A stretch of DNA of 64,000 nucleotides from Sciurus carolinensis (GCF_902686445.1 NC_062219.1:142706057-142770056), one strand, 5' to 3'; shown: positions 44,261 through 56,409, counted from the stretch's first letter. Notes: generated by a model not told the origin, from the letters alone. Program-made: numbers and translations.

Positions 44261-45714
44261 CCCCTGGGTCCATACAGACGACCACGCCAGATGAATGGTT
44301 TGCTGTCTTCAATCAACCACAAATCCAATCTTAATCCCACGTGCCAACCTTCCCTCAGCTTACTCATTAGTTTAGACCCAGGAGTCCTAATTAATCTCCT
44401 TGGTCTGCTTCTCAAGATGCTTTTGGACTCTGATTTGCCCAGGAAAAGTTTTAAGCTAAACGTTCACCATCATGCCATTTACAGTTTGCTTAGCTGACTT
44501 CATCTCTGTCATTTTTCAAGTCATTGACTGCCTCCAAATTGATAAGGCTCCTCGAATAGAATTGGTGACAACTCTGGGGGCAACAGCCAGTCGTTTCCCA
44601 GCATTCTGAAGGTGCATCCATTCCCCTTCTGCTCCCAGGACAGGCAGGGTGCAATGGTAGAGGAGGCAGAATCGGGTTATAATGTCTTAAGAAGTAACTC
44701 TGGCAGCGGCACTGGGGGTGGGGTGGTGGCTGAGTCTTCTTTTCTCTTTCCTTTTTCTGTATCATTTTTCCCTCAATAAAAGCTGCCTAAAATCTTCAAG
44801 AAGTTAATGAAGCTTCAAGTTTTTGGTTGACTTGAAAATGACAAGACATCACTTAAAATGCTGGCACCTTAGTTTATTCCTCTTGAAAATGGAATAGGTA
44901 ATGCTGGTCACTAAATGAAAATTTCTAATTCCTTGGCATATTTTGGAGGGGAAAAAGATTGAGAGATGAAGGAGATGGCTTCTCTTGTAAACCTGTGGCC
45001 CAGAGGGGAAATCATGCACCCAGGAGTGACGCCCTTGCGACTTCATATCAGGGCAAGTGTTGTCTTATCTGGATTTTTCCTATGATGTCATTCCAGATGG
45101 GTTATTTTTAAGCACAGGAGCACAAACATTGACTTCTTGGCTGCTGGCGCTCTGTCTCACTTCAGTTGCTATTTTAGCAATTGTCCTATAAATGGACAGT
45201 GCTGTGATCTTGCAAGTGCGGGAAAGGGAGAAAAGAGAGCAGAGAGCAGCCTGCTGGATGGCAGAAGGAGGCCAGAGACTGCCATGCGCACTGGTAGCAG
45301 CAGAGGCATCGGGAAAGTGAGAGGAAGAAGCAGTGAAAATACTGCCCTGGGCTGCCTCTCTGCCATTCGTGGGGAAGAGTGAGGGTCTTTAAAATGATAA
45401 ATGATAAAAATGCATGAAACTTCTCTAATATTTTCAGTAACTGGGGTCTCGATTTTCTGCATGTTGCTGCCAACTAATCCCTGAAAGTTTCCACTAGTCC
45501 CTGTTCCCCAGTGTGAGTCACTCTAATAAATGACTGAGGATCCCTGTGGAGAAGACTTGGAGGGAAACTCACAGGATATTCTGTTCCAGTTTCTCTCCTG
45601 AAAAAGAAACAAATTCTCATTTCAGTTAGATAGGTTTGGATCCGTGAACTGGCTTGGATCTAAAAACTAGGTGAGAGACCACAGTTGTCCTCTATGGGAC
45701 TGAATCAAGTCAAG
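44261..45714. other. unique-looking sequence, no gene seen
   Basis: No exon or confident repeat. A CAATAAAA word at 44774 is an isolated polyadenylation-like signal without an associated gene. Confidence 0.4.
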
Positions 45715-46015
45715 TTTGTAGCTCTCAGACCTGGAGGCTTATTACATGGATCAGAGGTTGGGAACAATATGGTCCATGACCATATCCGGTCCATCACCTG
45801 TGTTTGTATGACCCATGAATTAAGAATAGATCTGACATTTTCAAGTGGTTACAAAAATCAAGAGGAAAATACCTGGTTACAAATGAAAAATTTATGAACA
45901 ATGTCCATACGTATGTTTCATCGGAACACAGCCACGCTCATTTGGTTACTTGTGGTCTTTGGATGGTTTCATGCTAACGTGGCAGAGTTGAGTAGATGCC
46001 TCTGAGACCCCATAT
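45715..46015. mobile_element. hAT-like DNA transposon relic
   Basis: CAGAGGTTGGGAACAATATG, CATATCCGGTCCATCACCTG, TTCATCGGAACACAGCCACG, CTCATTTGGTTACTTGTGG and GTGGCAGAGTTGAGTAGATG, then GAGACCCCATATGG. This is the order of a mammalian nonautonomous DNA element whose copies start CAGGGGTTGGCAAACTATGG. I place it in the hAT group tentatively; the left end is approximate. Confidence 0.55.
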
Positions 46016-46789
46016 GGTACTTTTATCACTTACATAGTGATGCTCAACACATTGAAAATTACAGTGATGCAGTTGTAACTTGACAGTATTTTAAGTTTTA
46101 TACATACCATTATGTTGTAAAACATATTTTATCACCAGTTCATAAAATCATGACATGACAAGAAAACAAGAGAAAAGTGAACTTTGCGTGTCTGCTTTTA
46201 AGATGAAGTGAATCAAATGAAATGGCACAACATTGTGTTCATTTGTGCTACCGTTTCCAAGTGACTCATTTGTTGACCAAAACAAGCCATTTATGGATGG
46301 TAAGTTAATTAAACACTAATTCAGTATAACCTGAAGTGGAATCTGCTATGATGTGTTACAGCGGAGGGTGCTAAAAATATATGTGGAGCAGAAGCAGGCT
46401 TAGACAAATTTACAAAGCTTGTGAAAGTGTAAAAAATTTAAGTTTGTGTTTATTTGTTGAATTATCCTTCAGTAGACACTTTGTGGAAATACATGAATCT
46501 ACAGGTTGTTATTAATCAGTAGAATCAAGAGTGAACTTCATTTACTATTTCAGACTTACTTATTGTCGGTTTCATGAATTTTTATCAGAAATAGAAATCA
46601 CATAACTTCATGGTTTAATAGTCATCAATGAACCGAGGGTTGAGAATTTTTTTTTTTCTGAAAGAAAAAAATTGCCATACACCACAAATTTCAAAGTCTA
46701 TTTAACTGTGTATTTGGGGAATTTACACTACTCTTCCATTGCAAGTGATTAATTTGCAATGTAATGACACGCTTAAAGGCAAATATGGC
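46016..46789. other. AT-rich unique-looking sequence
   Basis: No exon or confident repeat; T/A runs near 46650-46672. Confidence 0.4.
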
Positions 46790-47312
46790 CTTGCACTTCA
46801 TAATGATGTTTTGGTTAATAATGGCCCACATGTACAGTAGTGGCCCCATAAGATTATAATGAAGCTGGAAAAGTCCTAATATATTTACATCACAGGCATC
46901 ATGTAGTAATAACTCAGTATCTTCCTTATGTTTGAGGTGAGGCTGGTGTAAACCTACTGTGCTGCTAGTTGTATAAAAGTCAAGCACATACACTTATATT
47001 AGTATATAATATTTGATCATAATAATAAGCAACTGTACTACTGGTTTGTGTTTCTACTTGAGTATACTTTTATCATTATTTTAGAGTGTATTCCTTCTGC
47101 TGATAAAATAGTGTGCTGTCTTGTGGGTGGTGGCCACATGCATTTTGTGTTTGCCCTATCTCTTGATTGCAGGAAGAAGCTACATCAGTGATTGACCACA
47201 CTCTCTAGGTTTGTGTAAATGCACTCTATGATGTTTATACAGCCACGGAATTGACTAACAGTGCACTGCTTGGTACATGTCCCTGGTATTCAGCCACACG
47301 TGACTGCATAGG
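46790..47312 (+). mobile_element. nonautonomous DNA transposon relic, copy 1
   Basis: CAGTAGTGGCCCCATAAGAT, TAAACCTACTGTGCTGCTAG, TTGTATAAAAGTCAAGCACA, TTATTTTAGAGTGTATTCCT, CTCTAGGTTTGTGTAAATGC and ACTCTATGATGTTTATACAG, ending CACGTGACTGC. It aligns by eye with copy 2 at 54680-55577 in the same orientation. Family is perhaps Ricksha-type (MULE); that name is tentative. Confidence 0.6.
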
Positions 47313-48445
47313 AGAAGAATCTTCTAGAATTTGGTATTTTCTAAGCAATGGATATGCTCAAATAAAATTTTATGCTCCTGAACTGATATTAAAATTTGAC
47401 AATACCTATCGATACAAAAATATAAATTAAAAAATCAGATTAAACCCACAGAATTTATTAAAGATCAGTTTTAGTAGATGATATTGGCAAATAATATTTA
47501 CAATAGGAAACACTATCTCTGAACTTGAATTAAGTGAAATATCATATCCTTCTACAAAAAAATTCCATCGTCCTCATTGGTGAATGTGAATTACCAAAAA
47601 AAGTATTCATTGCAGTATTATATTTTAAATTTCATCAATACAAATGTTGTGGAAAATAGTTTTATCTTTTGTTGTAGAAATACCTCCATGTTATCTTTAA
47701 TTTTGTCTCTTGCCCTGAAAAACCTAAAACATTTGCTATCTAGACTTTTATTGGAAAAGTTTGATAAAACCTGATATAGCTCAGGCAACATTTCCATAGG
47801 TAGCCTATTTCATTCACAGGGGCACTGAGATCACCACAGATCATCAAAAGTTAAAAACTTTCTAATTACTATTATATTTATGCTGTGCTTTTCTATAAAT
47901 GCTATTCATCTTGTCTTTGGTAATAACACTACCAAATAACCTAAATGACATAAGGATCTCATGTTTCCCCTGAAATCTCAATTTTGGCATCTGCCTACAG
48001 AGAACAGCCACCACATAACTGTCCAAGGGTGCTAGTGCTTCCCTCCCCAGTGAATTTCTCAGTGCTTTTATGACAGAAGACCCTTTAGTCACCTTGGGAT
48101 GTAAAGTGTGGGCATAGGGTTTTCAGGAAACACATAATAAGTATCCTTCAACATTCTTGTATCCCCACGTCTTTGAACTCCTCACATTTTAGCACAGAAG
48201 CTCACCTTTTCAATCTCATTAAAAACAAGCCATGGTTTAATCTACTGACCAAGCAAACTGTTAGAGTCACATCCAGCTGCATGAAATAAGACTTTAATCC
48301 AGAATCTCTGTTAATTATACTATACTGATAAATTCAATCACGTCCAGTGCACTGTTGGGTTCTATTCTCCTTGATCTAGCACCTTTGGAAAGCACTGCCA
48401 CACCTAATTTCAGGTTTCTGCTCTTATAAATTTTCACCATCTCCC
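47313..48445. other. AT-rich unique-looking sequence
   Basis: No exon or confident repeat. Short frames have no domain. Confidence 0.4.
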
Positions 48446-48485
48446 ATTTATATTGATATGTGTGCTATCACATATCAATATAAAT
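48446..48485. repeat. perfect 17-bp inverted repeat with 6-base loop
   Basis: ATTTATATTGATATGTG (48446-48462) and its exact complement CACATATCAATATAAAT (48469-48485) enclose the loop TGCTAT. It is followed 5 bases later by a second perfect hairpin (48491-48513). Confidence 0.95.
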
Positions 48486-48490
48486 ATATA

Positions 48491-48513
48491 AGTCTGACCT
48501 TTGGGGTCAGACT
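48491..48513. repeat. perfect 9-bp inverted repeat with 5-base loop
   Basis: AGTCTGACC (48491-48499), loop TTTGG, GGTCAGACT (48505-48513). Confidence 0.95.
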
Positions 48514-49227
48514 TTGTACGTACCACCAAAGAGCATGCTGAGTTTAGGTCCTAATGAAGGACCTTTGCAGTGGCAAAAGGAAGAGTTTTGGTGGGTTTTG
48601 AGGAAGAGGTATTTCATGGTGAGAAAACTACCCCATTGCTAAAATTTATTTTAAGAAAGAAGGTTAGTCTCTCTAGAAATTTAAGAGTAAGCTTCCGCTG
48701 GCAAGGGAGTCTCCAGTAACTCAGGGATTTATGATTCAGAGTTCCTTCTGAATCCAGCCAGATGTCTCTATTCCCAATCCAAGGTTTCTTATCTTTTGCA
48801 AATGATACTCCAACTTCCCTTGTGAAACTGGAGACTCTGTAAATTAAACTTCAATTATAATTTTGCCATCTTCCAATTCTTTTCGGTAAGCAAATAAGAG
48901 AAAGAAAGAAAAGATTCTATTAGAACAGAACTGGAAGCTTTCTGGATACCTATCTATAATTTGAGCTGAGAATTTAGGGATGTGAGCTTGTCTTCTGTCA
49001 GTGCTTTGGGCATTCAGAGGCAGCAGCCCGTGAGCTAGTCCATGTGGTCACCGGTACTTACGGAAGACTTGAGCATAGCAGCCAATTGGCTCTCCCAAGG
49101 CTTTGCTCTGGTAGATACTTCAAGGTCAGTCACAGGTAATAATTGAACCAACTGTGGTGGCTGCAGCATGCAACTGGCTCCTCAAATGTTATTCACCATG
49201 ATCAGGGAGCATGCACTCAAGCCTCAG
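48514..49227. other. unique-looking sequence, no gene seen
   Basis: No supported feature. Confidence 0.4.
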
Positions 49228-49552
49228 GAGACACATGGTTGGAACTGGAGATCATACTGGATCCAACAGTGGAAGGATTAAATTGGACCCATCCAAATGG
49301 ATGGAACTGGATATCAAAATGTTAGGCATGGAGAAGAGTCTCGTGTTTTCCCTCATATATGGAATTGGGGGTAGAGGAGTGATGTCATGAAAGTGTCAGA
49401 GAGACTATTGGAAAAGAGGAAGGGGACTGGGAGAGGGGAGGGTAACAGAGGGTAATAAGGGGTGAATATGATCAAAGTATGTCATTTGCATGTATAAATA
49501 TGCCACCATGAAACCCAGTATTCTGTACAATTAAAGTGCACTAAAATATAAA
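49228..49552 (+). mobile_element. L1 3' end, sense, 5'-truncated
   Basis: AAATGGATGGAACTGGATAT, GTGTTTTCCCTCATATATGG, a GGGGACTGGGAGAGGGGAGG purine-rich stretch, GGTGAATATGATCAAAGTAT and CAGTATTCTGTACAATTAAA. This is the end of ORF2 plus the purine-rich 3' UTR of a sciurid-type L1. The copy is diverged and partly duplicated at its left end. Confidence 0.8.
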
Positions 49553-51699
49553 GACCCAGGAGACAATGGCAGCAATTCCCAAATTCTATCTGTAATTGAA
49601 TCTAACAGTGTGTTTCCTGAGACCATTTCTGGTGTAAATTTTTATGTAAGGCGGGGTCCAGACAGAGGAGAGAAAACAGTCTCATTCTTTAGGTAGCACT
49701 GTATCAATGTAAATAATTATTAACTAGAGAAGACAGTGGAATTCTAGAAGTAGCAACTGCAAGAAGCAGTTACCTCTCTTACGGGTTGGGGAATGAAAGG
49801 AATTACTAATGCTTAGAAGCTTGGAGAGGGGTCCCCAGGAATCTAAGTCTCAGACTTCTGAGAAGGGCTTCTGTTAGCTGGGGCTGTTGTCTTTGAACTT
49901 GGAGGTAGGGCCTCCATGAGCATGGCCCTGTGCCCCCGAGGAAAGAGGACCAACCAACTGGCACGAATGTCGGAAAACATAAACTGAAGTCACTTTCTGT
50001 TACTTTATCAACTACCAGGGTGAAGGAGTGAGTTCGGTGATGCTACCAGCAATGGTAAGCAACAAGCCTCTTCTTACTTCCAGCCTGCCAGTCTTCCTCT
50101 GTGAGCCCCATTGGAGGAGGAAAACATGGAGGGACCAGCACAGGAGAAATGGCATCTGCAGAGTCAGCCCCAGATTCACAGAGCCCAGCACGGAGCACGA
50201 GTTTGAAGTTGAGAGAAATAGCTTAATCACTGGCTCGGTAATGAAATATGCTAGGATGCAGTCTTCCCCACTTTTTCTACTTAAAACATTTCTGAGATGT
50301 GGGCAGAGTCAGGACAGTAATTAAGAATATAGGAGAGGACCTATATTTTCCTTAGGAAAGAAAATACTATTGGTTTCCCTATGAAAATGTTTCTTTTTAA
50401 AGTAGCCTCTGTGGGGCTACTCATTTATGATATGAACATTATTTATTAACTCATGCATTCATTTAACATGTCAGGATGTACCTTCTAGGTTCATGGTGTT
50501 TGCTGCCTGGGGATTCTGTAGATGGAAAAGAGCTCATTTAAAGCTAAGCTGAGTTTTCCACTGTGCCAGTAGCAAATTTATCTCAAGTCAGTCAGGGTCC
50601 TAAGCAATTTTATTTCACCATGGCCCCTATTTATCACTGGAAGTCCATGTTATAGAAATTGGGGAGGAAGGAGAGAGAAAGACATAAATTAAAAAATGTA
50701 AAAACATCTCATCCCTAGTACTTAATCCATTTGCACTATTTCCCAGGGACTTGAGGAGAGAGAAGGAAGTCTGAGTTCCCCGCTTTAGGCACTGATTATA
50801 CAAGGTGAGATGAATTCTCCCACCTGGTGTTTAGAAATCATCTCTCTGCTGTACAGTCCTCTTCCTGTCTCACTTAAATCTATTTGCATCTTGCTAAGCA
50901 CACAGAGTGAGGAGCAGCATAGAGCAGGATTTCCTTTCAAAAGCTCCTTTGGGAACTTTTCAGAATGGTGATGTTAGCAAGAGTACAGTCCCTGTGATGT
51001 GTGCTCATGCTTCTTCTGCCACCAAAACAGACAGTGAAGGGTTGAGAGAAGGCAAGAGAGCCAGTTATCTTCTTGGTTATGCTGAAAGGTACTGCTATTT
51101 TCCAGAGTTGGGAATGTTTTAAGATAGTAGGGAGCAAGGTCAGGCCAAATGGATCATGTGATGGGGCCTCTCTCCTCCTTCACTGCAGCTGATTAAATAG
51201 CATGGGGGGTGGGGAATAGAGGAGAGAAGCAGCACTTGAAAAAGATAAAGACAGAAAACATGGGCACAAGGTCAAGCAGAGCTCTCGCTGTAGAAGGAGA
51301 TGATTATTGTAATTAGTGAGGATGCATATGGATAATGCCAATTTGTGAAAGCTGTGTGGGTGTTGTACGTCTTCTATTCTTCTCTCCTCCTACGGGCCTC
51401 TGTTAACTCAGCTGCTCCTCTCGGTTAACCTGGTTACTACGCTGTCTTTGCATCTGTGGGGTGTGTGTGTGCGCGCGAGCGTGCGTGTAGGTAGACATAC
51501 ATATGGCTATGGTAATTAGTTCTACAGTGAGCAAATATTGCAAAATTGCCAAAAGAGATAGATGGTGTTCTTAGCTGAATGCAATTAAGTTCATGTTTGC
51601 CTGTGATTTAATGGGAACTAGCCCCCTCCCTTCTGAAGAGGAGAGAGACTGGGTTGCTTCAATATCCACAATTACCCTTATCTAGACTCCTGAAGAATG
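49553..51699. other. unique-looking sequence, no gene seen
   Basis: About 2.1 kb without recognised repeats. 51290-51610 contains homeobox-type words (TTATTGTAATTAGTGAGG, GGTAATTAGTTC, GCAATTAAGTTCATG) and a short TG/CG run at 51460-51482. It might hold conserved noncoding DNA; no exon supported. Confidence 0.35.
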
Positions 51700-51835
51700 A
51701 CAATTTTAAAGTTGGAAGGACTTCCAGAAACCAAATTTTCTAACTTTATTTTTACAGAGGAGAAAATAAGGTCTAGACAGGCTAAACTATTCCTGTAAGG
51801 TTACCCAGCCGCATAATAGCTGGGCCAGGATTGAC
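51700..51835 (-). repeat. MIR-like mammalian SINE relic, antisense
   Basis: AAAGTTGGAAGGACTTCCAG, CTTTATTTTTACAGAGGAGA, GGTCTAGACAGGCTAAACTA, GGTTACCCAGCCGCATAATA and GCTGGGCCAGGATTGAC follow the same scheme as 8755-8870. Confidence 0.6.
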
Positions 51836-52779
51836 ATGATAATGTCACTTTTATTTGTTTCATGTGACATACTTGTGAAAAGAAAAGGGAAAGACATTAT
51901 TATGGATTCAGATGCATCCAGATGTGAGAGTTCTAAAAAATATCTGGTCTTTCTATTCTACATTTTTTTTTCATACACAGACATGGGTTCAAAAGCCTAG
52001 TAAGCTTTTATTCACATAATCTGAGACAAAAAATATTTGTTATTTGTAGAATATCAAACTGTATCCTTGATAACCTTATCCCTTTTATCTTTTTATATCC
52101 TACCTTTCAAAAACTTCTTTGGGAAACATTTTGGGGATGATGATAAAGGAAATAACACATTTAGCTTGACACATGCTCAACTTGTCTTTGATAACACTGT
52201 CTAAGAAGTTTCCCTAGGATGCAAGGTGGTCTCCAAACTCTGAAGGGAAGAACAGGAAGCAAGAAATGAACAGAGGGAGCAAACCATAGGACTATGGCAG
52301 CCATCTCTCTTCTCTTGCTTGATCTCTTCTGGAAACCTTGCATATTCACCTTTGAAATTTGCTTTCAATTTTTTCTTTTACAAATAGCAATCATGTATTA
52401 GATACATGTGATTCTGACATCAAACGGCCATGTTCTTTGTTGGTATTGTTTCTTGTAGCTCGAGAATAGCTCCCGATTGCAGACATGGTAATAATTTCTC
52501 ATTTTTACTCTTCCGTTCTTATTTTCCATCAGAACCTGCACCATCAATTATCAAATTATGTACTTTAATGAATGTTAATACTTATTACTGTTTATTTCTG
52601 TTTACCTTAGGAAAGAGCACCATCAAAATTTCTCATTTCAAGTTTCCACTCAGCCACCTCTAAACTGTCTGACTATCACCAAATCTCCCAACTACTTAGT
52701 CTGAGTTTCCTCCTTGGTAAAACTAGCAAGTTTACAAATAATCTGCTTTTCCAATGAGATAAAGTGGGAACTGCTTGCG
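51836..52779. other. AT-rich unique-looking sequence
   Basis: No exon or confident repeat. Confidence 0.4.
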
Positions 52780-53233
52780 CAATTCACAATAGCCAAATTC
52801 TCTAACCAGCCGAGGTGTCCATCACTGGATGGATGGATCAAGAAAATGTGGTATATGTATACACAACAGAGTTTTATTCAGCCGTAAATGAAATTATGTC
52901 ATTTGCAGAAAAACGGATTGGGATTTGAGAGCATTATGTTAAATGAACTAAGTCAAGCTCAGAAGGTCAAGGGTCATATGTATTTCTCTCTTGTATGTGC
53001 TAGAGTGAAAAAAGAAAACAGATGTGTGTGTATGTGGGGGAAATCTCATGAAAACAGAAGGGAGTCTAGTGGAGGAGAGGAAAGGGACGAAAGAGGGAGT
53101 GTGGCAGAAAAGGGGAGATACTGGCGAATGATACTGGTCAAATTATATCATATGCATGCAGGAATATGTAACAACAAATCCCACTATCAGGTAAATTATA
53201 ATGTGCCAATAAAAAATATGGTTAAAAAAAAAG
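52780..53233 (+). mobile_element. L1 3' end, sense, 5'-truncated
   Basis: CACAATAGCCAAATTCTCTA, GGTGTCCATCACTGGATGGA, AATGTGGTATATGTATACAC, TTATTCAGCCGTAAATGAAA, CATTATGTTAAATGAACTAA and a purine-rich 3' UTR, ending with TGCCAATAAAAAATATGG and an A tail at 53223-53231. The 165-residue frame starting at 52888 is L1-derived noise and not a gene. Confidence 0.85.
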
Positions 53234-53261
53234 TGACTTGTCATTTTTTGGCAAGTTTGGT

Positions 53262-53690
53262 AGGCAGAATTCAGGATTTCCACCCTCTAATTTGCATTCT
53301 CTGTGTAATTCGCAGCCTGCTAGCTCTGAGGAAGACAACCTTTTTGCAAGTAGCCTATGGATCTGTGAATGCTGCAAGGACCTGAGTCTAGCCTCAAGGA
53401 ACTGAGAGAGATTTCCAGGTGACAGCAGTAAAATGGGGACCTCAGACACACTCCCTGACATGAGGGATTCTGCTATCACCTGAGGGAGCATGGAAATGCT
53501 CTTACCCAGCTGGGCTTCTAGAGAATGCATCCCAGCTGGTACCCAGATGACCTGAGATGAAATCCCAGCTGAAATTGGGCCAGAATTCTGACTCACAGAA
53601 ACTACAAGATAATAAATTTGCATTGCTTTAAAATGCTAAGTCTGTAGTAATTGATGAAGCAGTCATATAAAACTTACACAGCAACATATA
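53262..53690 (+). mobile_element. MaLR-like LTR relic
   Basis: GGTAGGCAGAATTCAGGATT near the left, AAGACAACCTTTTTGCAAG, TCACAGAAACTACAAGATAA, TAAATTTGCATTGCTTTAAA and ATGCTAAGTCTGTAGTAATT near the right. The right end is the AGATAATAAATTTGTGTTGTTTTAAGCC-type terminus of old mammalian LTRs. It begins right after the L1 tail. Confidence 0.55.
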
Positions 53691-54679
53691 GCAAGAAGTG
53701 AGGGGTGAGGAAAGTGAATATTCTCTTTTCCTACCCTACTTACACCAGGACACAGACTTGGCCCATCAGGTGTGCCCACCTGGAACTTTGAGTCTGGAGG
53801 GAGATACACCAGGTTTCAGGGGCTGTCAGAGGTTAACTCCATGGCACAGTGGCATAAATGGCAGGTGCCCAGTGGGGTGGGTGTTGAGATGGCTCTCAGA
53901 CCTTATGTGACTATACCCTGACTTCGGCCATGCCACACAAACAAGGCTCCCTTAGTTCCAAACTCTGATGTTCATGTGAATTTTGGAATTATCCTTGTAG
54001 TGCATTTATTTCTGCAGCCAGTAATTAGCCAGAAATGCCTTTTTTTTTTATTTGCTACCAAGAACTTGCATTATTATAGGTCAGGTATGTAAAAGTCCTT
54101 TGTAATCTGTTGACAGGAACTAGAGATGTAATGTACCATTGTAATTGTTTCTCTGCTTTCCTTCATACTCCTGTTTTTTCTTCCTTCATACTCCTGTTCT
54201 TAGGCCCTTTCTGAGCTGGTATAACTCTTGGTACAATTCTGCATGCTGCTATTCCAATAAATAAATGTACTTTTATTCCAATAAATAAATAAATGGAAGT
54301 AACATGTGAATCTGAGTCAAAATGAAAAGGTCTTCAGGAGATCAGATGAGTCAGAACATTTAAAGGCTCTGGGGACAGACCATTTCCTGTGAGTTTGAAG
54401 GGCTTATTTAGATCTAAAATACTTACCACCAACTGAACTCAAAGGTCAAGCAGAGAAGCCTCTGTTTCAGTCTTCAACAGCTTAAAAAACAAGTGTCTAC
54501 TACTGTGGTGTCTCCAGAGATGTTTTCTTGACCACTCTTTGGAATGAGCTGGAGTCTCAGAATGTGTTCTGATGGGTTCAGGCCTACACCTGCACTTGAA
54601 CCTGAACAAAAATCTATGCATATTTTACAGACCTCCTGCATTCCTGTCATGAAAGGAGCAGAATGGAAATAAATGCAGC
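53691..54679. other. unique-looking sequence with small tandem duplications
   Basis: CCTTCATACTCCTGTT occurs twice at about 54160-54198. ATTCCAATAAATAAAT occurs twice at about 54250-54292. No exon. Confidence 0.45.
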
Positions 54680-55577
54680 TGCCAGTTGAATTACAGTGTT
54701 TGATCCTCGTAATAAACAACTCTGTTACTGGCTTATGCATTTACTGCACTGTACATTTTGTTGTTATTTTAGAGAGCACTCCTTCTACTTACAAAAGGGA
54801 AGGTATACTGCAAAGTAGTGTGCCATCGAAGCCAGAATTGAGAACAGGCAGTTAGTGTAGAATAGGGAATTGGGTCAAATCGAGAAAATGGAGGCCATCT
54901 GTGGCTGGAAAGTTGGAGACCGCCCCTGGGAGTAGGGAATGTCGAAGAACTCCGGAGCCCATTGAATTGCCAAATTTACCTGCCCTTACCATCCTTTTCA
55001 AAAGGCTGCAGGCAAGGAGTTGTTAATTAATGCCCCTACCTGCCTAAATCACTCCATTTGGCCCTTCCCCCATGCCCATCTGCTTCTCATCTTTTTGCCA
55101 TCTCACCTGCATCTACTGGGCCTAGTCACATAGGCAGGAAGGAAAAAGATAAGAGGGAAGGAACAGGAGAACAACACCTATAAAAAGGGCAAGATTTGCT
55201 CATCCCAGGAATTCTGCCTTTGAGTTCCCTTCTTCTTCTAACTAGAAGTCTGTACTACTTTTTTTAATAAAGTTTCTTACTTTCTACCCTACGCTTGTTT
55301 CAGCATGCTTCTCTGGCGTTATACTTCAACATCTGAGAAAGCAGGACTCAAGGTAACCAGTGGTATCACCACGAGACACCAGTAGCAGCCTTGTCCATCT
55401 CTTGATTACCACACCTCTCAATGGTAGCAAGAGGCCACGCTGAGTGATGGACCCAGATCATCTAGGTTTACCCAAGCACACGCTAGCATGCTCACACAAC
55501 TGCAGAATCGCCTAACAGTGCATGTCTCAAAACCAGTTTCCACTGGTCATTAACTGACCTATGACTGTATAGCCACT
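54680..55577 (+). mobile_element. nonautonomous DNA transposon relic, copy 2, split by an LTR
   Basis: Left part: TTACTGGCTTATGCATTTAC, TTATTTTAGAGAGCACTCCT, AGTAGTGTGCCATCGAAG. Right part after the LTR: CCATCTCTTGATTACC, CATCTAGGTTTACCCAAGC, GAATCGCCTAACAGTGCATG and CTGACCTATGACTGTA. Both parts align with copy 1 (46790-47312). The intervening 54856-55381 is absent from copy 1. Confidence 0.65.
54856..55381 (+). mobile_element. solo ERV-type LTR inside a DNA transposon
   Basis: About 526 bp with proposed ends TGTAGAATAG and GAGACACCA. It has a TATA box (TATAAAAA, 55189-55196) and a polyadenylation signal (AATAAA, 55266-55271), spaced as in a retroviral LTR. The flanks GTTAG and GTAGC are similar but not identical, so the exact ends are provisional. 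A class I (ERV1) origin is my guess from the layout. No internal viral genes are present. Confidence 0.65.
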
Positions 55578-55580
55578 TTG

Positions 55581-56211
55581 GGTTGCAGTTTGCCTGTAGC
55601 ACTTGGAACAGACTTTCTGGGATGTTCCAGAAAGTCACTGCCAAGTGATGGGAGGAAGGCACAGCGCATCAGTAGCAATCAGTGGCGGAAGGAGAGTAAG
55701 AGCAATAGCAGGAAACCAGGTCACCGACCTCCCCAGCATCAGACTCAGATTGAGGAGGACACTCAGAGAGGTGGGTCTGCAGAGTTGCCCCAGGCCTGGT
55801 CATGGTCAGGGCCATTTTGTTCCAGAGGAAACTCCTGGCCTGAGTTCCATATGCTGAGTCAGCATTCATGGTATATCCCTCAGCCAGAAGGCAGGGCAGG
55901 GGGAGGCAGGAGGGAACTTGGTAGTGCTGGAGTCACATGACATCTAAGTTGTCATTTGAGCCTTTTATCTTTGAGGCACAAGTTGGTTGGAAATCAGGAT
56001 CATGTGCCAATAAATGCAGCAGAATCTATCTGGAAATCCATCCCTCTGGGTGGATCTGAGGTCAGAAAAGTTGGGCCTGCATTTATAAACATGGTCTGTG
56101 ATTTAATGAGATTTTGCAAATCGACTTCCAGTGAAGAAACAAATACAATTTCAGTATTTCAAGGCTCAAAAGTCAAGATAAAAAAAATGCCAGCTTAAAA
56201 AGTTTAAATTA
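55581..56211. other. unique-looking sequence, no gene seen
   Basis: A 120-residue frame at 55578-55940 has no domain and no visible gene context. Confidence 0.4.
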
Positions 56212-56398
56212 ACTACATCCTGTAATCCCACCAACTCAGGAGACTGAGGCAAGAGGATTGCGAGTTCAAGGCCAGCTTCAACAAGTTAGCAAGGCCATAA
56301 GCAGCTTAGAGACACCCTGTCTCTAAATGAAAATAGGCTGGGGATCTGGTTCAATGGCTAAGTACCTCTGGGTTCAATCCCTGGTACCCCAAAATAAT
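56212..56398 (+). mobile_element. composite B1-ID SINE, sense, 5'-truncated, with target duplication
   Basis: B1 half begins at CATCCTGTAATCCCACC, then GGAGACTGAGGCAAGAGGAT and TTCAAGGCCAGCTTCAACAA. ID half: GGCTGGGGATCTGGTTCAAT and GGTTCAATCCCTGGTACCCC. Flanks AGTTTAAATTA (56201-56211) and AGTTCAAATTA (56399-56409) are the target-site duplication. Confidence 0.95.
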
Positions 56399-56409
56399 AG
56401 TTCAAATTA

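Noticed and set aside
44773..44780. Polyadenylation signal of a gene
   Set aside because: An isolated AATAAA with no upstream exon; such words are frequent by chance.
52888..53385. Longest open frame, 165 residues
   Set aside because: It starts in the L1 ORF2 end and runs through the purine-rich L1 3' UTR and A tail into the next LTR-like repeat, with no protein domain.
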